Positions 25,471-35,074 of a DNA stretch of 64,000 nucleotides are shown here, in pieces (position 1 is the first letter of the stretch; each line of letters starts with the position of its first letter). The stretch covers positions 14,218,001 through 14,282,000 of the forward strand of contig NC_057916.1 of the NCBI RefSeq assembly GCF_018873765.1, read 5' to 3'. This stretch comes from Telopea speciosissima. Its lineage: Eukaryota > Streptophyta > Magnoliopsida > Proteales > Proteaceae. Both the position numbers and the translations under genes were made by a program. The notes beneath the pieces are model-generated. The model made no database searches and had not been told where the DNA came from. It saw nothing but the letters and a program-made list of their open reading frames with translations.

Positions 25471-26070
25471 GGACTTTATCTATAGTTGGTTTAATGTGAT
25501 CACATCTTCACGAAGATATTGATAGAATACAGAATCCATCAATAAAGCAATAGTATTTTTTAGTAACTAGCGAAAGAAAATAGGTGAAGACCTCTTAGGG
25601 AGTTGCCGAGTTTGGGAGTTATATCATGTTAAAAAATGAGTGCTACTCTGGATTTAGGAGTCAAATACATCAGTTAACACTGACAACCCAGCACTTCAAT
25701 ATGAATAACAAATTAAAGTGGATGAAACTTAAATCTGATTCCAAATTAACATCTGAACGATTAAACAACCCGACACTTTCTCATCGAGCAAATTAACCTT
25801 GATGAAACTTAAATTTGATTGCAAATGAACATACTATGCTAATTTTAAAGGGAATTGCGTACTTATGCTAAGCTTCTAAAAAATTTCTTGGCATAGCAAC
25901 TTATTTAAATAAAAAAAGCTGGGTATTGTAGTACGGTGATTTTGTACATCAAAAGTAAACTCAATCAGGTATCTAGTTCAGTTGCCTTATAAGAAAACCT
26001 ATTTGACCTGACGTAGTCTTTTGGATGTATGAAAAAGCCATGTGTACTGCCTTAAAGAAAAAATCATCTG
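25471..26070 (+). repeat. Spacer repeat J, copy 3
   Basis: As copy 1, continuing into PRP4 intron sequence (26070-26417 matches 15113-15456). No coding content. 24972-25470 ahead of it is the shared PRP4 intron. Confidence 0.8.
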
Positions 26071-26602
26071 GAATGTTCAGAAATTGACCACTCTGCCCTT
26101 TTTTTTCCCTCTGGACTCTTGCAAAATTTTATCTTCTGATCCTTACAAGGGTGTGGGTTGGTGATGCTGCAATGACTTACTGAACAGAAAGTGGAATATC
26201 TAGGACTGAGATGTCTATGGAATTGCTATTCCTTTGTTGTTTTATCTTTTTTATTTTAATTTTTTAGGGTTATTCTACTTTGCACTTGTTGGGTCGTTAT
26301 AAAATTTCTTGTTATTTAACCCCGGGTGGGTTGTCATTTTTTTGGTTTTTTCTATAAAATGCATAATAATGTGGTAGTGGAGTTATTTTACTCCCACTTG
26401 TATTATACTTCATTTATCTGTTTTCTTCAGATTCCCTGCAATCCTCATGAGGGGTGTTTAAACCCTTTATTTTTTGCAGCTTTGTTTCCAGGGTCATCAA
26501 TATCTTTGGCTTATTATTTTAGGTTATTGAATCGAAATACTATGTTATGATTCTTATTTTTATTGCTTGTGCTGATTTCAACCTCTCTTGCTTTTTCTAC
26601 AG

Positions 26603-27044
26603 GGGGATTTATTAATCAGCATTTTTACCAGGATTTGAATTTTCATGCTACTGAAGAAGATCCTGTTACAAAGAAGGTGAGAAGTTACTTGTCAATGAAA
26701 TCTGTAGTGATTGTGTTTCAGTGACTGTTTCTATTGTTTTTCCTACTACTGCAACCACCCTCTTCCCGCCTCCCCAAAAAAAAAAGAAAAAAAAGAAAAA
26801 AAGGGGAAGCATCATTGCCCTCATTTTAATTTAGCCTTGTAAACTACGTCTGCAGACTGTGAAGAGGCTGCTTCTCAATATTAAACAAAAAGACATTGGC
26901 TCCTTAATTACAAGCTCCCCTGGAGAGCATCCGAAGATGTTGGCGAATTTCTAGGATCTTCTAGAAAAAACATTTGTCTTAAATCCAGAGAAGAGAATGA
27001 CAGTATCTCAAGCATTGAGGCATTCATTCATCACAGGCAAGTGA
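26603..27044 (+). pseudogene. PRP4 kinase C-terminal exons, core deleted
   Basis: Only the last two exons remain: 26603-26676 (NQHFYQDLNFHATEEDPVTK, one base shorter at the start) and 26856-27044 (QKDIGSLITSSPG; KRMTVSQALRHSFITG). The intron sequence at 26404-26417 matches the region before the catalytic exons at 15443-15456, then jumps to the intron matching 16883 onward. The five exons for lysine, catalytic loop and activation loop are therefore absent. In-frame stops are present in the last exon. Confidence 0.9.
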
Positions 27045-27680
27045 CCAAAGATGCTGATTTTATGACCCCAGAAATGCTGTTGAGGTAGATACATGTACAT
27101 TATGATGTCAATTTATTTTTAGCTCTCTAATCATTGGGCATTTTTCTGTCTTTATCTCTTTGTGATTGCCTAAGAGGATCGACACAGTGTTATTGGCATG
27201 GATGAACTGCGAAGAAGATGATGTTTGGTCTGAAGACCTTCCTACATGGCGGTTCTTTCAGTGGGATGGGTGCTGTTTCTATTGAAAGACAACTCGCCAA
27301 AGGTGTTTACATCTCTTGTAATCATTCTTAATGATGGTCTTTGAGAAGATTTATCACATTTATCCCCCCCTTGAAATTTTTGTTTGAAGTTTGAAAACAA
27401 TGTGCTGCAACCTTTTGCAGGCTTTAGTGCATTAGAAAATTCACAGCAATGCTAGTTACTATATTAAACTCAATGAGGTTGTGAAAAGTGTTCCTATGGC
27501 TTTTGGAAAAGATAGACTCGATAGAATCTTTTCCTTTCAGATAGCTTCCATCTTACATCGGATTTCATCTTTCCAATATTTAGTGGATACTTGGATATTG
27601 AATTTTTTTTGTTGTCTACATTTTTTTCATTTGTCCAATTCAGTTGGGTGTCCTGGAGTCTAATTCTATTTGTCATTCAG
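27045..27680. other. PRP4 3'UTR-like and anonymous repeat-unit sequence
   Basis: Equivalent to 5952-6596, 10125-10760 and 17474-18105. Open stretches (CEEDDVWSEDLPTWRFFQWD; SVPMAFGKDRLDRIFSF) recur in each copy, but I cannot assign them. Their position right after the PRP4 stop makes 3'UTR the simplest reading. Confidence 0.5.
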
Positions 27681-28621
27681 GGTTTCATCCAGGGCTATGA
27701 CGCAACCAATCAGTGCTTTACATGCTTAGAAGGCAACCAAAAGAAGGTACCCTGGTTTGTTTTTTAGGCAGCTTATTGTGAAACCCTTGAAACTACTCTG
27801 CATGCTCTTAACTATAAAATTGGGCTCCTGAACTGTCTTCAGACTTGGAGGAATTAACCAGAAGAATTTTACAACCTGAAGGTGAATGGTCCATTTCTTC
27901 CTTGCCTATCAGAGCTCTCATGCATGTTTGCATGTACATGTTCCTGGATTGTGTGCTTGCGTGTATGTGTAGAAATAGAGTTTCAATTTCTGTAATATGG
28001 AATATTTTAATTTTTATTGGTACCACCCTCCTAAGAGTACCAAAAAAAAGAGAAAGATTCTTAAGGTGAATAATCATAGTTTATATTCTGGTAGTGGCTA
28101 AATTATGATTAGAAACCTTTGTTCTGTTTGCCCTCATTATTTTTTGTGAAACTGCATTACATCTGTTCTATGGTTTGGTGGTTGTGGAGGCTTTTGCACT
28201 GGTGATGAGAGGTTGCAGTGTTGCAGTTAATGTTCAAATTGGTTAGTAGTTGCATCTGATTTTAATTTTTTTTTTCTTTAACATGATCCATGAGTTTTAA
28301 CTTTTTCATGTTTTTCTTGATAGGAAACATAGGTTTAGTGTTGTCTCTTCATTTTGTGGTGTATAACAATACTTTTTGGTTTTCCTAGGACATAGGTGCT
28401 AAGTTCATGGAATTCCAGTAAGTTCTTCATCTCTAATCCTATTACTCCATTTTGTCATGGTTCAGGTTGTTTCAGGTATTTCGTTCATGCATATTTATAA
28501 GGAGATCATGTAAATGTTGTTACTTGTATAGTTGATCATACTCGGGAAACCTTGGAGATTTGCACATTTAGTTGGATGCATTCCTCATCTTGCCTCTAGC
28601 CTGCATTGCTCTTTTCAATGA

Positions 28622-28844
28622 CCGCCTAGAGTGGTCAATGAGATGGCTGATGAGTTGAGCAAGCAAGGCGTTTTACTTTTGAGAGTCTGTTATGGGAATA
28701 CCATTCCATTATGAGGTGTGGGCTTTTATAGGGGGCGGGGGTGTAGTTCTTTGTTGTTGAATAGTATCTGTCCTCTTGCCTCCTCGGAGGCCTGTTATAC
28801 CATATTATCTTTCTTTTTATAAGATTTATGTTAATTAAAAAAAA
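28622..28844 (+). mobile_element. LINE 3'-end remnant, dispersed unit
   Basis: Same LINE tail with the MADELSKQGVLLL reading and an A-run at the end. It sits between the GATGAGAGG module and the RAE1 exon, as in units 1-3. Confidence 0.7.
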
Positions 28845-28986
28845 TATATTGTCACTGTTACCAATTAAAGTGTTCCATATGTTTCAGATATTCTTTTTTC
28901 CCTTCAAATCATATCCCTCATAGGTATCTTCTGAACTTGTGACTCATGAGGAGGTTTGATTTATCTGTTGCTTGATATACTTTCAG

Positions 28987-29090
28987 AGCTTGTGTGGGTA
29001 TCCCTTATTCATGTACACCATACGTTTGCAACATCAGGTTCTGATGGTGCTTTCAATTTTTGGGACAAGGACAGTAAACAAAGACTTAAG
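28987..29090 (+). pseudogene. RAE1-like WD40 exon, dispersed unit
   Basis: Fourth copy, encoding FATSGSDGAFNFWDKD and SKQRLK. Its 3' half and the following intron are duplicated in tandem (29040-29261), so a second partial exon lies just downstream. Confidence 0.82.
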
Positions 29091-29261
29091 GGTTGGTTAA
29101 CTTCTTTCTGTTTTATTCTTATCTAACCCCAATGGTTGTTGTTGGTTTCATCTGATGGTGCTTTCAATTTTTGGGACAAGGACAGTAAACAAAGACTTAA
29201 GGGTTGGTTAACTTCTTTCTGTTTTATTCTTATCTAACCCCAATGGTTGTTGTTGGTTTCA
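29040..29261 (+). repeat. 111-bp tandem duplication across RAE1 exon
   Basis: Two adjacent copies (29040-29150 and 29151-29261), both starting TCTGATGGTGC and ending GTTGGTTTCA. They look identical by eye, so the event is recent. Units 1-3 lack it. Confidence 0.93.
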
Positions 29262-30402
29262 TTGAATGGCAATTATTTTTATATGATATTTCACTACTAA
29301 TTACCAGCCTGTTTGTGGAGGATAAGCAAATTCTTAATGAGAAGATGATGTAGAGAAGATTCACCAAAATCTGTGGAATATGAGTTGGAAGCTAAGAAAA
29401 ATGCTCACTTTGGACAATTCTTTTGGTGCATGGTCTGAAACCCAACCCTAAATTGAGATTAGGGTAGAATTTGCAAAAGCTCTAAAAGGACAGAATAGGC
29501 TAATTAGGAAACAAGAAACACTGACTACAGGAACTGGGTAGGCCAAAGAATCAGCATATATGATTAGAAGTTTAAAACAGAAATGAAGGAAACCGAAAGC
29601 TCATTAACAGAATGGGGGATATTTTGTTACTCAAAACTACAGAGCTGTTGAGCGGAAAACTTGGATTGAGTAACCCTTTAGATCAAACCTATCAGTGGTT
29701 AAAACAGGACAGATATCTTTGGCTAATAATAGCAGGGTGTGATCGGGGCTGATAAGGGAACTAACAGAAACAGAGCAGGGGTGTGGAAAGTGGTAACAGA
29801 AGGTGTTAAAGTAGTGTTAGAAGATCAGAATCAAAAGAGAATGAGGGGGCTTAATTATGATTAGAAACCTTTGTTCTGTTTGCCCTCATTATTTTTTGTG
29901 AAACTGCATTACATATGATCTATGGTTTGGTGGTTCTGAAGGCTTTTGCACTGGCGATGAGAGGTTGCAATGTTGCAGTTAATGTTCAAATTGGTTAGTA
30001 GTTTTAACTTTTTCATGCTGTTCCTGATAGGAAACATAGGTTTAGTGTTGTCTCTTCATTCTGTGTTGTATAACAATGCTGTTTTTCTAGGACATCGGTG
30101 CCCCATCAGGCAAAACCTCGATAAAAGTCCTTGTCCAATACAATGCTGTTTATCTCTTGGCATTTTGATTGGTAATTTTTGTTCATTTTCAATGCCTCGC
30201 TTCACTTTGTTCTATTGGATTCATTTTATTTTTCTTATTTTGTTTTTGTTTCAATTGCTATGCTTAGGTTAGTCTCTGTATCCCTTCTTTCTTATATTTA
30301 AAAAAGAAAGATAGTCATTGAAGAGAAAGGAATTTTTTCAATAATGATTAATAACTCTCGTCTCTCGCTTTTTTCCCTCTAAACAGTTGTGTGTGTGTAC
30401 AG

Positions 30403-30697
30403 GTGGGCATAATAACACAGAAGTGACGTTTGGGCTTTTCTTAGCCCATAAAATGTTACTAATTCGTGCTGTGATGTACATGGTGGCACAATGCTTGGGT
30501 GCAATGTGTGGTGTAGGGCTAGTAAAGGCCTTCCAAAGTCTTACTATGTGCAGTATGGTGGTGGGGTCAACGAGATCGCTGATGGCTACAGCAAAGGTGT
30601 GGGTTTGGCAGCAGAAGTTATTGATACTTTCATCCTTGTCTACTCTGTTTTCTCTCCTACTGATCCCAAGAGAAGTGCCAGAGACTCCCATGTCCCT
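30403..30697 (+). pseudogene. PIP aquaporin exon, dispersed unit (frameshifted)
   Basis: 295 nt. One base is missing in the KAFQKSYY region, splitting the frame in two. The pore motif reads GHNNTEV, less changed than in units 1-3. The donor is CTCTAAG. The acceptor (GTACAG) is retained. Confidence 0.88.
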
Positions 30698-31697
30698 CTA
30701 AGTTCGCCTTGGTGGATGGGACAACCAGGTTTTTTAATCGCCGCCATTATCGAATTTTTTCCTTGTTCCTCTATTCTCTTCTTGATTTTGTAGTCATTTG
30801 CTCGCAGTGCACATTCTAATATGTGCTATTTTTAAGTGAAGCTTGTAATCTAATCTTTTTATGTGTGAAATTTGATAGGGTTTTAAGAACCAATTTGAGT
30901 TTAAAATCCTTAGTTGGCCTGGCAAGATGTATGTAAAATTGCACGTGGTGATTATTCAGTTTACGCACATGAGTTGTACGAAACTACTGCTGGCACGTAT
31001 CTCTTATGCCACCTCCTCTATGGAAATATTTTCCATTGACCGTTTTTGGTTTGCACATGTGACCAATATAAGGCTGGAGCTGTGTCCGTATAACAATGAT
31101 TAACATCTATTTAGCTGACATAATGAAGAAGCTTAATTCTATTCATGTGGTATGCTAGGTTGATTCTAACAATGTTTTAGGCTGGAGGTCATGGGTAAGA
31201 GATTCCTTGACAATATTTGACATTTTAGAGAAACCAGGGGGGTAGACGGCTGCATCAACTGCATCATTCTTGAGTTTCCCAACTCCCATTAATGATTTGG
31301 TGGACTCCCTAGGCAAGGATGGGTTTTTTTATTATTATTATTTTGGTTATGATCCGAGTTTTCATCGTTATTCCTATCAGAAAAATTGCTGTTCTCAGCC
31401 TGTTTCTCTTCTTTAATAAGCTCTCTAGTACTTTAAAGCAACAGCCAATCACCGGTTTACTCAGTATTCTTTTTCTTATTAAAAGAACTGTATGCGATAT
31501 GTTTGCCAATTCTACCAGGTCTCAATAGCATCTCTATGTGAAATGTTATTTTCCATTGCTCTCTATAAGCTCTGAAGCATGATGTAACTGGTCAATTCTT
31601 TCTTTCTGATATTAATTCTGTGTTATCGTTCTCTTTATGTATGTCTCATTTGACGCCAAGTTAAGTGTAAATTGTTCTATATTTTCTCAATTGACAG
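30698..31697. other. Paralogous spacer with RAE1-type junction
   Basis: After the PIP exon the text reads GGGACAACCAGGTTTTTT as in a RAE1 exon/intron border, then a shared spacer. A stop-free stretch near 30926-31023 translates as KIARGDYSVYAHELYETTAG, not recognised; the copies at about 47680 and 54010 are degraded. The target site of the Pack-MULE is present here empty at 31319-31330. Confidence 0.55.
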
Positions 31698-32005
31698 GTT
31701 GACACAACTGCGTCTGAAAGGGAGCAGTTATTGCTTGTGAAAATCTCCGAGCTTGAAGTCAGGTAGATCATATTATGAATCAAGTAACTGGGTTGAACCT
31801 TCATAATTGCACATTATCTCTTTCTGTTGGACTTCGTGTTTGCTTGGCCAAATGAAACAAGAATCTGAATTACAACTAAGACATAAAAGTGATTCTGACA
31901 TCCTTTCACAAAAGAAAAAGGAATCTCTCTTTCCTGTTATATATTTACTTCCCTTTTCCTTTAATGTAGGATGATTAATCTAACTGATGAGGTAGCTGAG
32001 TCAAG
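31698..32005 (+). pseudogene. Coiled-coil protein fragment, copy 1
   Basis: Two exons: 31698-31762 encodes ASEREQLLLVKISELEVR; from 31970 MINLTDEVAESR. Heptad-like spacing of L/I with E/K/R suggests a coiled coil, but the family is not identified. The second exon lost its end and donor by a 31-bp deletion relative to the copy at 50707, and runs into FLLSYSELK. Confidence 0.6.
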
Positions 32006-32248
32006 GTTCCTTCTGAGCTATTCTGAATTGAAAGGTACCTCTTGATTTTGTGATAGAAACACTGACTTTCCCAGATTAAGTGTATTTTAAGTTGAAAAAA
32101 TTTGATTGAATACCCATTTTGCTATACTGATTCAGTCATAAACTTATAACTTGAGAGGGAGGGAGGGAGAAACATTGACTTCCCCGATAAAGTATATTGC
32201 TGGACTTAATACCCATTTTTATGTATTAGTTCATCGGTCATAAACAAC

Positions 32249-32250
<2 letters not shown>

Positions 32251-32286
<36 letters not shown>
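32251..32286. repeat. (GA)18 microsatellite
   Basis: Eighteen perfect GA units. The paralogous site near 51024-51040 is much shorter and interrupted, so the tract expanded after duplication or contracted there. Confidence 0.95.
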
Positions 32287-32287
<1 letters not shown>

Positions 32288-32570
32288 GGGTGATGGTGTT
32301 TTCAATTGGAATTTGAACTGGGCAAGTGCAGAGGAGGAACTTTGGGAGTATTATTTGATGGCTGTATTCCGTTCAAGCTGAAGGTGAACTTTTATGGATT
32401 TATGACCAGTACTGCTTTTCGGAGCTCAATGTTAGGAGTTGAAAAAAAAAAAAATAGGGGAGGAAGCGGACGTGGAAGAAGAAGAAGCCGTTGAGGAGGG
32501 GGAGGAGGAAGAGGCCTCGTCTTCAAATTTTGTACTGCTAAAACCCTGACCGGAAAAAATCCTTAGAGTC

Positions 32571-32831
32571 ATGAGACGAACTCTGTTAAGATTCGCTCCC
32601 CTCTATTCTCGCCGCAATCTGCTCTCCCCTGCTAATTGCAGAAGACCAAACCCTTTTTCTGCTTCCATCATCAATGTCACTTCAACTCCTTCGAAGCTGA
32701 GGAGCTGGTTCTTCTCATCCATCAACGACAGCCCTCCTCCTTTTCTCGAGACCAGGTTAACCAACCCACAGAAGAAGAAAGCAGTTCCGATCAATTTCAA
32801 AAACATCAGAACCGAACGTAGAAGAAATTGA
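32571..32831 (+). pseudogene. Unrecognised presequence-like ORF, copy 1
   Basis: 86 codons starting MRRTLLRFAPLYSRRNLLSP. Rich in Arg, Ser and Leu with almost no acidic residues, like a mitochondrial or plastid targeting sequence; it then contains SASIINVTSTPSKLRSWFFS and NFKNIRTERRRN-stop. Three copies occur in the window, each followed about 130 bases later by a RAE1 exon. It may be a first exon reading into an intron. Function unknown. Confidence 0.5.
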
Positions 32832-32962
32832 TTAAGGAAAACAGGCCTGTCCTATGCATCTTCTACCCCCAATCCCTCCCTTACTATAGCAGCCATCACA
32901 GTGGATTCTTCTATATTTAATTGCTTGCAATTTTATAATCTTTGTTCTTTTCTATAGCGCAG

Positions 32963-33025
32963 AGTTCAAGTTCTTGTTTTAGTCTTGAGGGAAATTACCT
33001 TGTCGCTACTTCTTGGGACAATCGG
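32963..33025 (+). pseudogene. RAE1-like first-blade exon, copy 1
   Basis: After GCGCAG an open stretch encodes SSSCFSLEGNYLVATSWDNR, ending at a GT. This matches the first WD40 blade of RAE1 (SSLCFSP..N.LVATSWDNQV). The donor is followed by the TTTTTTGATCGC intron start that is also seen after the PIP exons. Confidence 0.75.
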
Positions 33026-33225
33026 GTTTTTTGATCGCTGCCTCAATTGAATTTCCTTCTTCCACTTTTCTCTTTTTTTATTTTTTAGTCATTCTAATTT
33101 GTGCTATTTTGTAGTGAAGATCGTAATCTACTCTGTTCTTATTTCCTTCTTCCTCTTTGGCTTTTGATTTTGGGTTTTAAATCTTAGTCCTGTTCTTAGT
33201 CTGAGTTTTTCTTAATTATTTTTGG

Positions 33226-34582
33226 AAGAGAGGGAGAGAGAGAAGGAGAAGGATCGGGACAGGGACAGGGAGAGAGATAGGTACAGGAATAGGAAGGGGG
33301 AGGGGGGAGAGGGAAAGTGAGTGGCAAAGAGTTCGGGATAAAGATAGAGGTAGGGAGACTGAGAGTGGTTTGGTGGGCAGACATCTATATGATGGTCATA
33401 ATGATGCATATGGTGGTCGAGATAGGTCGAAAGATTCCAGGCATTTGAAAGGTGAACCGGATTACCACTACAGGAAAGGTGTGAAAAGAAACCATTGATG
33501 TATACAATGTCATTTAATCATTGGATGTGTCCTAGCTTACTTCAAATTTATCTTATATGCTGCTCTCTGCTTTTAGAGATGAAGAGGTAGAAGAAGATTG
33601 TGAAGATAGGGTTTCATTACAACTAGCGGAACAAGAAGAGGAGGATGTTGACAGAATTAAGGACGAGAGCAGGAAAAGAAGGCAAGGCATACTAGAAAAA
33701 TATAAACAACAGCAACAGCAGTCATAAAAGCAGGTTGTACCTCATGGTCAAGCCTCAACTAAAGGTGTTGTCCTCTTCCAAGCTAATTGTGTTTTCTATA
33801 TTTTGATTGTGAAGATAGGGTTTCATTACAACTAGCGGAACAAGAAGATTGTGAAGATAGGATTTCATTACAACTAGCGGAACAAGAAGAGGGGGATATT
33901 GACAGAATTAAGGAGGAGCACAGGAAAAGAAGGCAAGTCATACTAGAAAAGTATAAACAACAGCAGCAGCAGTCACAAAAGCAGGTTGTACCTCATGGTC
34001 AAGCCTCAACTATAGGTGTTCTCCACTTCCAAGCTAATTGTGTTTTCTATATTTTGATGTTTCGGAGTTTTATTTTTAGTTTATGACTGCTTTCTTTGTG
34101 GCCTTTATTCATTATTCATACTAAACCATAAATGCTTTGGATCCGAGAATGGTTCTCTCAATGTCGACAAGGTAGCAGAACAGAAACTTCCTCCAAAAGC
34201 GGTTAATTCTACATCTGTTGCTTCTGAGGGTAGGAATGATAGTCCCGAGCCTACATTTTCTGTGTGGAAATCACCATGATGTAATGGAACAGCTGACCAA
34301 TTAACAATTAGATATTTCTTAAATTTCTTGCGTACGTGGGTAAGCATGATTTGCATGAATCAACCCCAAGCTTGTCTACCATGGTTCTTTTGATTCCTTA
34401 TGTGACCTTGGATGGTTTATTTTTAATTTTTTGAGACTGGATATAATAACTGCGATTACTTTAAGATGTTAATTTCCATTGCTTCATAGTCATAATTTCA
34501 CTAATTTGTGCAGAGTGAGAGATCAGCAGATATGTTCTGTGATGATATTTTTGGAGGGAGACCTGCTGGAGTTCGTAAAACT
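33226..34582 (+). pseudogene. PRP4 N-terminal exons, copy 2 (rearranged)
   Basis: Same four-exon series as copy 1, heavily altered. The first exon (33226-33499) has a lost acceptor (TTGG for TTAG) and a ~50-bp deletion between two GGAAAGG repeats near 33474. The second exon is partly triplicated (33577-34060). The third (from 34145) lost its CAG acceptor (CCG) and its 3' end. The fourth (34514-34582) is open and encodes SERSADMFCDDIFGGRPAG then VRKT. Non-functional. Confidence 0.88.
33590..34060 (+). repeat. Tandem partial triplication of a PRP4 exon
   Basis: The stretch starting GATTGTGAAGATAGGG occurs at about 33596, 33806 and 33848. The first repeat is about 210 bp, covering the exon and some intron; the second is only about 42 bp (QLAEQEDCEDRISL). 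The first copy also carries a TAA in the QQSQKQ codons. Restricted to this paralogue. Confidence 0.88.
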
Positions 34583-35074
34583 GTAGATGTCGTTCTATTT
34601 CCTCTCCCCTCTAATTGCATTAAGCTCTTGCATTCTCACATTCAAAGTGTTGGCTTTCTTCTTTGTTTGCTGAACATTTAATGTAGATAATAGAAAGCTG
34701 AACTAGGTTTCGGGAAAATCGTGTATAATAGAAAACTGATTTGAATAACCAAATGAAGTATATGGTTTGTCCTGCCTGAGATAGCATGTTCAACTGAAGC
34801 CACTTTGGACCTGCTGATAATCCCATGTTCTCTCCTTTTTCTTGTAATTTGTACATGCGCCACATGGGCAGTATGTTATGGGTTTTTAGTGATGGCCTGC
34901 GATTGCGGTTAGAGAAATGTGTTTTGGCATTCATGGATGCTTTCCATAGCGATGTATTTTGACAGAATATTTCTTTTATATGTTAACATCTATTTTTCTT
35001 ATAAATTTGTTATTTATTGTGACTTTGTGAGATTGAAAAAGGTTTTAGTGGTGAACCATATCTAGAGACTTCTA

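Larger units (their letters stand above)
26856..30850 (+). repeat. Dispersed copy of the 4.1-kb repeat unit
   Basis: The full landmark series reappears: last PRP4 exon, 3'UTR-like sequence, SVPMAFGKDR stretch, NQCFRCL piece, GATGAGAGG module, LINE tail, RAE1 exon with a local duplication, anonymous stretch, second module and PIP exon. It is rotated relative to units 1-3, and its right side continues into a different spacer at about 30920. Confidence 0.85.
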
